The position numbers and the translations under genes are program-made. 64,000 nt of DNA from Azolla caroliniana (taxonomy: Eukaryota; Polypodiophyta), in contig JBHGNT010000017.1 of NCBI GenBank assembly GCA_043228905.1, forward strand, positions 1,488,001 through 1,552,000, read 5' to 3'. The notes below the pieces were generated by a model. The model made no database searches, was not told where the DNA came from, and was given only the letters and a program-made list of their open reading frames with translations. Positions 44,539 to 57,639 of the stretch are shown here, in pieces (position 1 is the first letter of the stretch; each line of letters begins with the position of its first letter).

Positions 44539-45376
44539 TCCTCAAAAGGCATTCATCATCATCAATTTATTCCATGTATTGCGAGTATTCCTTCATAGTT
44601 TTTGTAAGACAATTTATTGCGAGGATTGCCTAAATGTCAACCTCGTAAGGCAGATTTTAAGAGGCCCAAAACATCATATAACAAACATTTGGTGTTTTCT
44701 ATCAATTTACTATCCAACTATCTAGCCCCTTTGGCCATTCCTACGCCACTCGATCAATCATGTAAAGTTTGTAAAACCAGAGCAATTTGCTCAATTTGAC
44801 CCTTGAAATGAGGGCTTCAGAGAACATCAAGGAGAATATAAACAACAATTTTGCATTACAACATGAGATCAAGATGTATCTTATTATAGAGAAAAGAGCT
44901 GACATCATTAACATAGGCAAAACAGCAGCTACTCATGTTTGTGCGACAAGCAAATACCCATTTTGGCCTACCTTTTCACTCTTTCAGTGTTATCCAAGGC
45001 TTCTCAAACTCCTTCTAAGGATCTAGATAAATATTAGTATATAACAAAAGTTCAGCACTTTCCTGAAAATCGAGATGCATTTCTGAAGTCTCAGTTTACA
45101 TCAATTGAGATGGCTTTGAGATTGAAATCTCGTCATGATACTATAAAACATTTTTTAATTTGATGATAGTGACATTTCCTTCCGATACTATAGGACTTGT
45201 ATTTGCATGCTAGCTTTATTGGTATGTTCCAACATTGTAAAACTGGTCAAACAGTTTTTTAATCATGTAGCATCAGAGAAATGATTGCCCCACACTTAAG
45301 CTTAGATGAGTTCATTATCTGCCAGTATTCTGAGAACTGGCTATGAGATAATCATGTTATCCATGAACAAATAATG
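44539..45376. other. UGT B 3' flank, source of duplicated segments
   Basis: No gene. Related to 26119-26979 and in part to 15508-15730. It leads directly into the 3' end of the convergent phosphatase-like gene. Confidence 0.7.
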
Positions 45377-48300
45377 TCAGGCTCCATATTTGGGTGCCTT
45401 CCAAAGCTTAAAAGCAATCTCATGGAGAAATCGATCAGCCAAAATTGCAAGACTGCTACCATTCTGCATGAAGCAAATAAAACAAAGAAAATATGTTAAA
45501 AGAGTTTCATTTCCAATAAAAAGATGTTCAAATTTATAGAAAAAGCAATTCAAACTAACAGTTCTATTGCCTTTATGAATTCTTGAAAGCTAAGAAATTC
45601 AGTCTCATCTCGGCGTGTGACCCCATCCATGTGATGCACAACCAGTAATGGATGATTATCTCTAATCAACCATAAAGAAAACAAAACTTTCAGTTTCATT
45701 TCCCAAAAGTCCATTTAAATTAAAATTAATAATAATTCTTCGTAAGCCATTGTTAAAGCAAAGATTAATAATGATGCTCAGTTAAACTATTCCTTAAAAT
45801 TAATAATCTCTATTAGACTTACCTCACGCCATCAACTTGTCTCCCATCCTTCCATTTGTATGATTGCTTGGGACGAAATACTCTCATCCTTTCTGGCATC
45901 TGCCCAAGCAATTCTAGAGTTGGAACTTTGGCAGCTTCAATATTTTCATGTAAAATGGCCTCGTCTCCATAACCCAAAACCAAAACAAGATACAAATGAT
46001 CATTTGCTTTAGTTCCTGGCTGCATTAGAGCCTTAATTTCGCCAACCAAGGAATTTATCCAATCAAGGTACTTTAGGCTGTCATCATTGGAGCCCCTTCC
46101 AAGGTGCAATAAAACCAACTCATTACTAACAGCAGAATCGTCACATTTAGTTCCCAGCCCTAGCATTTCTATGAGTTCTAAAGCTGCTATTGAAGGTTTG
46201 GGCAGCACTGAATCTGAGATACTGGTAATTGTTTCTTCTTTGACAAATTTGATCTTGTCATTCATTAAGGTAAACCCAGCAGATTTACCCACGTCCCCTA
46301 CAATGCTTGAATTTGTGATCAAAGCTGCTTTCATGCCCATGAATCTGCAACAAAAACCTAAGCTTTAGTCAAAACCCTAAAGATGTTGAAAACTAGACAT
46401 CAGACAGTATATTAACTTTTGTTTAGGATATATGGGTTATGTAGTACTTCCTTCACATGTTTGCGACAATAAGGCCTATTTAGTATCTACGCAGATTAAT
46501 CATTACATAACCTTTACTTAAATTTGATCTCAAAGTCAACTACCACAACACAATAAATCAAACATTCTTTTCATGGGTTCTCAACAATGATCAAAGGAAA
46601 AATCCTAAGATTCATATCCCTTTTCCACAGGTTTTTAAAGCTTTATCTTTTACTCAATAGTATCTGCTTGTCAAAAATATTCATGCAGCTTCTTTGCAAG
46701 CAAGTTTTCATGATTCATGACTCCTGATTAAACTTTAATTGAAGTTAACAAGGATTATGTTTATTTCAAAATGATCTTATGACACCTATTTTTTGTAGTG
46801 AGACAATCAGCAATTTTGCTGGGTTTTCTGAAATATTATCTTCTAAGAACTCAAATAGCACTCAATTTTAATACTTCCTCACACTAGTAATGATAAGCTA
46901 TAAAACCATGGCAGCAGGCCCTCTCTGCCTCAGCTGGTGACAAATGGAATCCTCCTCAAAAGATAGTGTGTGGGAACTAAGTACCCCCTCAAAATCTACA
47001 ATGAGAATATAGTGGAAAGAAATTAGATTGATATGGGATATGAATGGGTAAAAATGCAATAAACAGATTCTTGGTAGTAGCAATACTCAATCACACTTTC
47101 ATAAATAATTTACAAGTTGATATCATATACCAATCACAGAGAGAAAATAAAATAGATCTTTTATCGTCCATGATAAGCTCAATTTTGACCTATGGGACCA
47201 AAACAACATATCATCTTGTATGTCACACCTTCCTAAGAAGGGAGGTTACTACTCCGTAGTTAAAGTTGTATTTTGTGGAGAACAAGATTTGAACCCTACA
47301 CCTTGACTTTATGAGGGGCTGTACTGAGTATTAGGAAAACAGGTAAGGGTTCCAACATGGCATTACATGGCCAGAGAGAAATGGTTGATAAAGGCCAATG
47401 AACCCTAACTGGATGAGCCAAGAGTTATGTGACCGATATCAGCATCTGGTGGCTCCAGTCAGCATTGGATTCCAGTGTGTGGGAAGCTGTGTCCATTGGT
47501 AAAAATAAAGACGTTCTAAAGTTAGGAGTTAGGCTCCAAATAAAGTGAAACTAAAGTTATGTGTGGATTAGACACTTGGCAGCCTGCACATGATTTGCCT
47601 TTCTCAAACAAACCCCTTTTGATGTAGAAGTTGAAATTAAATTTTGGGGCTGCAAGAGACTCTTCCAATGCTAAATGTGCAGATTTCCTGATGAATGATC
47701 AGTAGGCAGTACTCTAGAAGTTCCATGGGTTGGTTTCAGTCTTCGAAAATAGAATAAACACAAATCAAACCATCAAGTTTGCTGGATTTCACCACTGGAG
47801 AAGTTTTATATAAATGAAGAAATATCTACTTAAGATTTTCACTCACTTGACTTAATTAATTTTACCCAACGAAGCTAGGTTGCTCTTGAACAAAGAATTT
47901 GACACCCTGTTGACCTCAAAGGTTGGTGTCACATTGGGATTGATAACTAATAGAAGAAAATACACCAAGATATAGCGCTACTACCATTGGCCCTCAACTG
48001 TTTCACACTGCCATGCAATTTTTTCATGTCCAATTTCAATAGTTCTGGATCACATCAAAATAAAATTACAATACAGGCTACATTTTGTGGACCTGAAATT
48101 CATCCTGAGTCCATATTGAAATTATTAAATTCCTTTTTAATTTGGTATAGCGTGTCAAGTGTTATCGGGCCATCATTCACTAGAATATAACTAATTTGAT
48201 TTGTGGGCAAATATCAGGTATCCTTCACTCGTAACTTGTGATTTTAACGATTTGCTGCAGTACATAAATCTCTTTAAAGGCAACTCAAATAAGCCCAAGA

Positions 48301-49779
48301 GATCTTTGTATAGCCCTTTATTTGTTTCTGTTTCAGTTTCCGCCACTATTTACACTACAATTTTAAAGTGATCAGTATCTAAAAATAAGATGAATATAAA
48401 AACATAGTTAAGGATAAAATGTTTTACTTTTTAGTACCCAGAGCATAGTAACAACAGCCTCATAAAGGAATGCCCTCGAGATATAATAGAACTATAAAGT
48501 ATGCCCAAACCTTTCAGCAATGGAGGGCATGGCATCTTCTTCTTGGTAGCTTCCCTCAGCAGAATTTACCTGTGCCACATAAAAGCAGATTCATTTGTCA
48601 GTAATATTTTCTCTAAGCATTCATTTCTTGAACAGAATCCAGATGAGCATGAATCAACGAACCAGAGGATCATGCATGTCAAGAATTTGTTGCATTTCAA
48701 ACAAAACCCTGCCATTGGGAGTCGCTGTCATCATAAGAATAATCTAAATTATTTAAAAGGACCTCATGCAGTGTTGACGAAAATCTTCTTTATGCATCAG
48801 AAAAGTATTGATATGCATGAAATGATAGAAAGTTATGGGAATTCAGCAGAGCATTTACATATTTCAGCAGGATTTTGTTCTTATAATAAATATTTCCATC
48901 CAGTGTTCAGATTTTGACAGAGGCTCTAGTGAATGAACTAACATTTTTCCTAGACAACATGGATAAAATGAGTTTAAACTGAACAAATATTATTTTTACC
49001 AGGACTATGGATAGCATGAAAAAATATATCTGTAGGACTTTTTATTCTCTTAATAAAATTTCCAACTTAGAAATCTCTACATTTATAAGAATTCAGAAGG
49101 AAATGTATATGCTTCTGACTTAGCAGATCTAAAATCTGCAAACAGACCCCTAAACCTTATAGGTTGGTTGAAATTTTTGAATCTCTACAAAGATATCAAG
49201 AAACAACAATAAAAAAGACCACAATTTTGAACAAGATTAGAATGAAGTAATGCCACTTTAGCTAAGATTAAGTTCAATGAATATGAATGTATGGTATACA
49301 TACCAAAAAATCCAATAAGCACGCTATTGAGATTAAAAAGATGAATTCCTACTCGGGTGGCATGAAATAATAGCAATGAATGAATGTTTTTATGGAAAGG
49401 GTGCAATATAACAAGCTTTCTATCTGGGGTTACAACGATGACTCAGACAGCATTAAATAATAGAGAAGAACATCACAAGACCTACAGGAATTTGGACAGA
49501 ATTTTGTCCATAAGTAACACTGTTTTGGTCTCTCATATGAATCTCAACGAATGATTTTGATTGAATGAATGAAAGAATGGTTGAATATCTACCACGATGG
49601 GAAGGGATGTCGCGAAGAGCAAGAAATCCACATGATCCGTCTTTTGCTAACCTATGGAGGTTTGTGTGAGAGTCGCTGAGAGCTCCGATCAGACCATCTC
49701 CAAAGATGATCAACGCGCGAGCAGGGGCGTCTGCTATCACCATCGCTGCGTTGTTCTTCGTCTTCGTTCCTCCCTTCAC
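45377..49779 (-). CDS. alkaline-phosphatase-superfamily-like protein
   Basis: Minus-strand exons that I can support are about 49779-49593, 48569-48511, 46344-45823, about 45661-45556 and 45452-45377, all with GT-AG ends. The protein starts MKGGTKTKNNAA, and has ARALIIFGDGL followed by SHTNLHRLAKDGSCGFL, which resembles the start of phosphoglycerate-mutase-type members of the alkaline phosphatase fold. A later VLLHLGRGSNDD and LVLVLGYGDEA could be the second half of that fold, but the usual metal-binding Asp-His motifs are not obvious there. It ends ADRFLHEIAFKLWKAPKYGA-stop. The phases of the first and second exons do not match, so a small exon may be missed in the 1-kb first intron. I do not recognise a named gene. 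A (TTC)n run lies just upstream. Confidence 0.7.
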
Positions 49780-51906
49780 TTTGGAAGTACTTCCTTCTTC
49801 TTCTTCTTCTTCTTCTTCTTTTTCTAATACGATGCCTCGCTTCTGTAAACAAGTTTTAGGTATTTACTGGAATACCCCTGCCTGGCTTCTCACAGAATTG
49901 CCCAAAATACCCTCATTCGAATTCAATACGTACATACCCTTGCATTTGATACCCATAAAGCCATATGGGTGTTCTTTTTTTTTGCTTCCATTCAAAAAGG
50001 GCCTTAACTTCGAGCGCCATGTCCATGTCCAAAACATACGAAACTTTGAAGATATGAGAAAGTCAAATGGAAGGTTGTATAGAAAAGGTCAAGTTATATA
50101 TATGTCAAGGTTTAGTCTTGATTTTGCTTAGTAGAATACTATGGGGAAATCTAGCGGACATGGGAATCGGGATCCCGTAACGGATCACAAGTTAAACAAG
50201 CCACAAATACATAGGAACTCATAATGTTTTGGGTGATAATTGAGGGGGGGGAGGAGGAAACAACTCAATGTTTTTTTGGGTAACACTTTTATTACTAGTG
50301 GGAAACCTCAAAGTGAGGTGAAAACCCACAAAGAATAAAGAGAAATATACAAGTGCCGATTAGGAGGAAACAACTCAAAATATGTAGGCCTCCCTCCTCT
50401 CGTTGCTTGGTTGTTTCATCCACAACACAAATGTCAGTGACCCCTCTAGCAAACAATTCGATTCACACTACCAATTATACCACATATTAAGTTGAATTTT
50501 GAAATTAAATTAGAGAAAGAGCATCATGGGCAAACTTTGGAATGAGCCATACACAATGACTTTTGTGTTCTTTCTTTCAATGTTGAACCTTTGCTTGGAT
50601 AGTATTATGTCTTTACATACGGATGGAACTAAATATTGGTGCTTTTTGAGTGACGTTGAATTATTTACTTGATAAAGACTCAAGATTATCTTTTTAATGT
50701 ATAGTTTCTGTGATTCAATTGGTAGCTATATAATTTTTATTTATTAAAGCATTTGAGATATTTATCATATTGAAAAGTTGCACAACGTTGGATTATGAAT
50801 GGAATGGGCTTGCATTCCCCTATCACAAAAGATATTTCTGAAAATAAAGACAAGTGGAATGACTTTATGAGCATTCTATGAGAATTTATCATGTTGAAAT
50901 GCTAAACATAGTGATCATTGATATTTTAGGTTCGTCTTTGTGGGCAAAAACAGGTGCTTTTGGTGAGATAGTTTTGGTAAAAAACTAATTTGAAGAAGCA
51001 TTTTCAACTTCCGGTGGCGTTGGGGAAAGTTCGAACATTCGTTCTTTTAAGTTTTGAGATAATAAATTTCCTTAGTCAATTCGTCAAATATTGAACAGTG
51101 GGCCGACCACCTTACAACCACCTTTGAGAAGGTCCAAAACCCGTCACAACAGTGGGCCTAAGGACTTGTCACGACAATGGGTCAAGACTCAAGAGCCCTT
51201 GTCAAACAACTAATGATTGAGGAAATACTATAATTCATTCATTATAATGAATGTTGTAATGCATCCGTGGCCAGATTGTTAAATGCGAAACACCGTCCTT
51301 ACAACCACCTACTACTAGAAGGTCCACGATTTCATCGCATCAATGGGTCACACAACTTGTGGGCAAACACTACAAACAAACAAAAGCTTCGGTTCTTACA
51401 ATCATGGCAAGGTACAGACAAGCTAGTTTTCTAAGTCCTCCCATGTAATCACAAAAAATGTATAGGGTGGTTGAAAGACACAAAGTTTTCCAAAAAATAT
51501 CTTCGAGTTAGTTGGACTTAAATTTCCAACCCTTTGGATTCCCCCCCTTGTTCAATTGACAATGATGCCGGGGGCGCTACAATCGCAACTTAAATGTCCA
51601 AGCCCTTGGAGAAAACGGTCTCTAGGGGCACTTTGGGAATTAGCCAAAAAGCCAACAGCTTCATGATAATACATAATGATTAATAGTAGTCATAATAATG
51701 ATTACTACTACTATTACTGGTATTATCAATATTAAATAATGATTAATATTATCTATCATTCTAGTATTATTAACAGTGATAATGACTAATATGTACTAAT
51801 AATAGTAGTAATATAGAAGTAATGACAAAAATAATAGTACTACTAAGACTACTAATTATAATTAGTAAATGAAATTAAGCCCTTTTGAGCTGCCCATTAG
51901 CATTGC
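49780..51906. other. intergenic between divergent host genes
   Basis: No gene is supported. A (TTC)n microsatellite at 49794-49820 lies in the leader of the minus-strand gene. Repeat-like sequence with paired phrases such as GTGGGCCGACCACC occurs at about 51090-51340. An A/T-rich stretch built on TAATA and TAGTA units runs 51660-51870. Confidence 0.5.
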
Positions 51907-51916
51907 GCCACGTGGC
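51907..51916 (+). promoter_or_regulatory. G-box palindrome upstream of SIS3-like gene
   Basis: GCCACGTGGC is a perfect 10-bp palindrome with a CACGTG core, the binding site of plant bZIP and bHLH factors. It lies about 1 kb before the start codon and about 100 bp before a telo-box, so probably close to the transcription start. Confidence 0.55.
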
Positions 51917-52005
51917 CGCCGCTTTTCTGCTCCCCGCCCCCTCCCTCGCGCAGGTCGGAGGAGGCAGAGAAGCTTCTTCCTCATCATCACGTTCCGACTG
52001 GAAAT

Positions 52006-52014
52006 TTAGGGTTT
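52006..52014 (+). promoter_or_regulatory. telo-box near the SIS3-like leader
   Basis: TTAGGGTTT, the reverse of the plant telo-box AAACCCTAA, which is common in 5' regions of broadly expressed plant genes. Partial copies (TTAGGGTTCC) follow at about 52019 and 52146, the latter next to a run of 17 C at 52154-52170. Confidence 0.5.
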
Positions 52015-52926
52015 CGAAATTAGGGTTCCCGCACTCGTTTCCGCCATCGCTCCCCCAGAACTGACCGATCTATATTTCTCATGTTTCATTTCTTCTTTTC
52101 TTCCTTCTTCCAAGAAATGTTTGATCTCTTTCTCTGTGTTAGAAATTAGGGTTCCCCCCCCCCCCCCCCCTATCCACTGTCCTCGTTCATTTTCCTGCTT
52201 CCGAGAACCATCTGATCTATTTCTGATTGTTGAAACTAGGATCCCATATTTATTTCCCCAGGGTTTCATTTCAAAGAATTTATCATCTCTACTCATACAA
52301 ACATCTCTCTTCCTGAATTGCAGAAGTTTCCTGGCTTGCTTGTACTCTTCTGTGAAGCTCAGGGATTTTCAATTAGGTGATCTCTTCTTTCTCTGTGGAG
52401 TATGGTTCTCATGGTTTCTGGCTGAGAATAGATCGCCTCTCTTCAACAAAGGAAGAAACCTTATTTGAAAGTTTGTTGCCTTCCTTCCATTCATTTATGA
52501 AGCTGAAGGAGCAGCAATGAGCCGGCTTCTTATTATTTTGTGAAATTAGACTTGTGCAGAAGTTGCCTGAAATTCTTCACTGGAACAAATTCAACGAGTT
52601 TCTCGCTTCTTTCCTATCGACAATATGGTGTCTTTTGTTTGCTGTATCACCAAAGAGGAAGAGGAATAGGGAGAAGAATCATTCTAGAAACGTTTCTGCA
52701 TATATTTCATTCGTTTGTGAAGCTAGAGAGCCACGGGGAGCTCGTTTCTTCTGTCTTTGGGAAACTAGGGGTTGGTGGATATCGACGTCAACAAAGAAGA
52801 AGCTTTGTGCAAACTTTGCCGTCTTTCCTTCACTCATTATCAAGCTAAGAGAGAAACTGAGTTTTTTTATCTTTATTGTTTAATGACTTCCTGGATGCTG
52901 GCGATATCTATTTGAAATAGTAGACG

Positions 52927-55900
52927 ATGAGGTGGACACAGGTCGATTTGAAATGGTACATTTTTCACATCCTTTTCAAATTGTTTGTTTCACTTCTTTG
53001 TTGTAATCTATGGTGAACAAGCTTTTGTTGCTTCAATGTTTCCAATGGTTGACTTGTCTGATTGTGAAATTCTTGTTGTTTCTGTTTGAATTTTGCAGGT
53101 ATGATGCCTTCTTTCTTGCCATGCTTGCAGTCAGTGCGTATCCTCTTTAGTAGTTATTCCAAACAATTCATATGACAATGATCTCCACAAGCCATTACAA
53201 CACATTCATCACTGCGATTCTTTGCAAGAGTAACATAACTTACATGCAATAATATTTTCTTGTAGGGGAAAACATTCCTTTACTAATCAACCGATCTTTA
53301 TTTTCATCCATGAAAGTATGAGAAAATTGACACAAATCTTAGGAATATAGTAGATGTGATTATTTCGGAATTTTATGTTTCCTTTGATAGTCCAACAAGT
53401 CTGAAAATTGACGTGGCTGCTATAAGGAGGGAGGAGGAGGGAGATTTGTAATAAAAACGTGTATCACACAGGTATGGGTGGTTACAAATCCACCCCTGCA
53501 TTCATGAAAGATAAGTACACCAAGTGCCTCAACCCTTCAGCTTGGATCAGTGAAGATCAATCATTAACCAACTTGGTTTTGTTTGTAATCTCTGTGTCAC
53601 TCTTTCGCCTGAAACACTGCTTTGTAAGCTTCTTTTGCACATAGTATACTGTGGATCTAAACTGCCATCCTGCTTGTTGTTACATTCATTACTGTTTCCT
53701 GAGACTTGTTTTCTTCACAATTTTTTAACCAATTCCCAAATTGATTGTTGGAATGTTTAATCATTTCTATCTATTGAAAATGTCTAATACTTCGAAAGAT
53801 ACACCCAATCTTAACCACAAAGTAGAATTGTCATTTCAATCAATTGGGAGAAATACAGCACCTGTACATATCCACTGCAGATTTGGATAATGGTAAGATA
53901 CTGACCACTCCTTAATGCCTCACACTATAACAGATTTATAGAAATGATTAATTATCGAAAGCTTTCTTTCGCTTCATTGCAGGTAGATTATGCGACTATA
54001 TTTGTTTTCCGCAGTCTTATGTTCATTGACAGTGGGCTTTCAGCAGGTTTGAGATTGTAAGTAAAGTAAAATGTCTCAAAGTACTTTGTTCTTATCTGTT
54101 TCTGTTCCTGTGACATGCTTATTGCCTATTTACCATTAGATTGCACAATGAAGCATGTCTGGATCCTAGTCACCAAATGTGACAAATTATGCAGACTCTT
54201 GTCTTGCAATTGAAAATAGCTTATTAAAATCATTTGAAAGGAAATGTCAAATGAAACCTATTAGAGACATGTAAGCAACCAAGTGTTTGGAAACAATTAG
54301 TGGAACTTCTGTTATCATTGAAGCAATTTTCTTGCTTGATATATCCTTGATATTAGAGGAGAATTAATGGTGTTCAAATTAAAGTAATGATCCATCACTC
54401 AAAGAAGTTGTGCACACCAAAAGATGACACATTCTGCTTACGAAATTTGATTAGTAAAATGCAATATGATCTAGCCTACTAATTTGGGATTTTAGCATTT
54501 AGCATTTTAGTTTTTCGTTGGATTTTGATTAATTAACTCATAACATTATGTCCTAACTTTCTGTCTTTAATTAGCATAGCATACATTTGGGATTTTAGCA
54601 TTTTTAATTTTAGTTTTTCGTTGGATTTTGATTAATTTTCTCATAACATTATGTCTAACTTTCTGTCTTTAATTAGCATAGCATACATATGATTCAACCC
54701 AGAGGTCAATCCCTAACTTCCAAAAGGGATATTGTATTTCCAATATCTATTAGGAGAAAAGAAAAAGAGAAACTCTAATGGCCAAACAACTAGCTATGTA
54801 TAAATTACTGTACCATAAAGAATCATGCATGGAGTGGAAAGGCCTCAGAGGGCTCACTTTTAGTATAGAAGAAGGATCTTGATCTAGTTCTAGATCTGAA
54901 CCATGAGTGGATTAAATCTTTCCCATTTCTCTATTTATGCAGGCATAATGATAATTCACAAATGTCTATGAGATTCAAGGGAAGGGTTATAGTCTTATCA
55001 TGCTTGGGGTTAGGTCTCTATCCATTCCTTTGGGCTTGGACAGTTATTGGCTGTATATGGTTCACCAATTCAAGAAACTGTGTGAGTAATGGAATGATTT
55101 CTCTGGCACAGTATTTTGACGTTTGCATTTCTCACATTCTATTATTGAGAAATTGACAGATTCCGGAAGGGCAAAAATGGGGCTTCTTGGTTTGGCTTAT
55201 CTTCAGCTACAGTGCATTGATATGTATTGCATGCTTGTCAACAGGAAAGGTAATCTTTCAATATATGAATTTATGTGATGACTTGGCTATTATGTATCGA
55301 GGGGTTTTCTAATTCAATGTTCTGTATACAAAAACACCACATAAGGATGGCTATGACGTAAGATAATAGATTTTGGGCATCTTCATTTGCATGCCAATGA
55401 ATTAAGACTGGTAGATTGGAGAACCACAAAACTTTAGCCCTTTTAATTTGCACATCATATCATTTATAAAGCCGAATTATAGGACATAGACAATACAGCC
55501 TCCATCCTTGGTGTCTGAAATTATGAGGTATAATATTAGAATTATTTGTGACAAACAGATAAGAATGAAAGCAGCATATTGAATCTACATGAAGACCTTA
55601 CAGGAGTTTTAAATAATCATAACATAAGTGAGACTCAAAATAAATTTGGAGTTTGGAACTTAATTCATGCTCTCTTGTGATAGTGGCTGATTCGGCGCCA
55701 ACTGCATCTTGAACAGGCATCACACGACTCTGAGTTCTCCAACTTGCAGGTAGAATTTCTATGTTTCTGGACACTTGCAATAGTTGCAGTTGCATTCAAA
55801 ATAAAAATATGCGCACTCCTCTACAGGTCTTGGTAGATCTTATCAGAGCTCCAGAATGGGCAATTCAAAATGCCACGTCTCGTCAAGAAATACGAGGGGC

Positions 55901-56620
55901 ATTGGATGCTGCAACATACCACCCTGCACATTTTTTGACACAAAGCCATGTTTGTGACATTCTTTTGTGATGGTTATTAAGATATTGTCTCCGGAGCTAT
56001 TGCCTGATGGTAGTAGTCTATGCAAGTAATATACAAATTGTTTCTCATCCCGAATCTTTTCTTTCCAGAGGGATCTAATAGAAGGGTTGATTCAACAACT
56101 CCCTAAGTTCCAACTTAAGGCAGTACCTACAGATTGCAATGAATGCCCAATTTGCTTGGAAGAATTCTGCGCAGGAAGCGAGGTATTCAAATTTTCTGCA
56201 TCTCTTTTTTGTTCTATTTGTATATCTTAGCTTACACTTGTCATTTTGAGAAATCTCTGTTCATATATCTGTTAAGATTTTTTGTGACAGGTGCGTGGTC
56301 TGCCCTGTGCCCACAATTTCCATGTTGATTGCATTGATGAATGGCTGAGGCTCAATATCAAATGCCCCCGTTGTCGGTGCTCAGTTTTTCCTAATCTCAA
56401 TCTTTCTGCCCTTGAGAGTGGTAGCACTACACAACGAGCTCTTGGAATCGCAAATGTGTATTTCGGAACAAATGTTCCTATCCAGGTTCCTACTGGAGAG
56501 AGCTTACAAATTTCTCGCTATGTGAGGGCACCGATTAGTGAAAACAATCTCTTGCGACTCCAAGAGATACTTGGAACCATGAGAATGGAAAATGTATCAT
56601 ATCAAAGAAGCGAAAACTGA
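52927..56620 (+). CDS. SIS3: SIS3-type membrane RING-H2 ubiquitin ligase
   Basis: Ten exons with GT-AG introns join in phase: 52927-52955, 53099-53137, 53826-53892, 53983-54056, 54943-55081, 55160-55249, 55684-55749, 55827-55949, 56069-56182 and 56291-56620. They encode 356 residues, nearly the length of Arabidopsis SIS3 as I recall it. Hydrophobic segments at roughly residues 12-30, 40-65, 85-115 and 125-150 predict a multi-pass membrane protein. The RING-H2 finger is complete: Cys235, Cys238, Cys253, His255, His258, Cys261, Cys272 and Cys275, with [19 protein letters not shown] as its core, split by the last intron. SIS3 is a ubiquitin ligase that promotes sugar sensitivity in seedlings. 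The start ATG opens [15 protein letters not shown], matching the family N-terminus. The 5' leader, about 1 kb upstream of the ATG, may itself contain introns. Confidence 0.95.
54482..54689. repeat. ~105-bp tandem duplication in SIS3-like intron 4
   Basis: Two adjacent copies of about 105 bp, both with TTTTTCGTTGGATTTTGATT and ending near AGCATAGCATACAT, differ by small indels. They lie within the largest intron. Confidence 0.85.
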
Positions 56621-57639
56621 TCCAAGGGAGTAGGCACAGACTAGATCAAGAGGTAGGTAGATCACAGGAAAGGCATTCTTCTTAGCCCTACTGTGCGTAG
56701 GACCACTCCTGAAACATCCCCGCATGACCAATTTCGACAATTGTTAATTAGATTGTTGAATAGTTTTATGGTAGCAAAAATGTATTAAAAATTGTTCATA
56801 GGCTTAGAAAATATACAAGCCATCATCACTTCGTAAATAGAACTACAAGATTGAAGCTCATGAGTTGTAATATTTGTTTTAAGCTCCAAAGAATGGGAAA
56901 ATGATGTAAAGCCTTGCAGGAAGGGAGACATCATCAGAAACACAAAGAGCAACCTTGTGAAAAAACAAGTTGCACTAGATCAGAAGAAAGAAAGTGTCTT
57001 GAATATCTTCCTTCAATAAAGGAATGGAAATGTTTTACATGCATGAAGGTCTTGATTCGGAGCCTCAACTCCTGCATGCTGTAGTATGACATTTATTCAG
57101 AGTTCATGATTTCTTTTTTCATAACCTAAGATATTCGCATTCGTAATCATGATTTGACACATAGACCCATGTGCACGTTTTTTTCTCCTTTCTATATAGA
57201 CATTTATCGGGATAATTAAATTGCATGGCCAAGTTAACAATCTAAAAATAGGTGAGATTTGTGGTTGCTTGTCTACCATCTGCCTAACATTTTAATATGG
57301 ATATTGAGGAAGTTTGTTATGCGACCATTTTAGTTGCTTAAAGAACTTTATTGATTTTTGTTGATACTATATGCCTAACATTGTTATGCCAATTTTAGTT
57401 AGTTCAAGGATTTTACTGATGTTCATTGATATTGTATGTCTAACATTTGACTGTAGCAAGTGAGTTGTTTGTTAAGGCCTTTTAAATAGTTCAAGCATTT
57501 TACAGATTTGCATAAAATTTTAGAATCAACATTGTGCATGGCAGAGAAAGTAGCGCTTGACCAAGCCTTATCCGTCTTTTATCGAAGATTGATGAGGTCT
57601 ACATAGAAGGTGGCATACTTCTCTCTAATGGGTTTATTA
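56621..57639. other. SIS3-like 3' UTR and spacer
   Basis: The first 400 or so bases are likely 3' untranslated sequence. The rest is AT-rich spacer with no gene. Repeat-like phrases of the form CTAACATTgTTATG near 57290-57450 are present. Confidence 0.5.

Noticed and set aside
49652-49852. Arg-rich minus-strand open frame near the phosphatase-like gene start.
   Set aside because: The Arg run is a (TTC)n microsatellite read in another frame. The supported start lies at 49779 in a different frame.
52121-52883. Open frames of 100-115 codons upstream of the SIS3-like start.
   Set aside because: They fall in the 5' leader of the SIS3-like gene, include a run of 17 C, and show no conserved motif.
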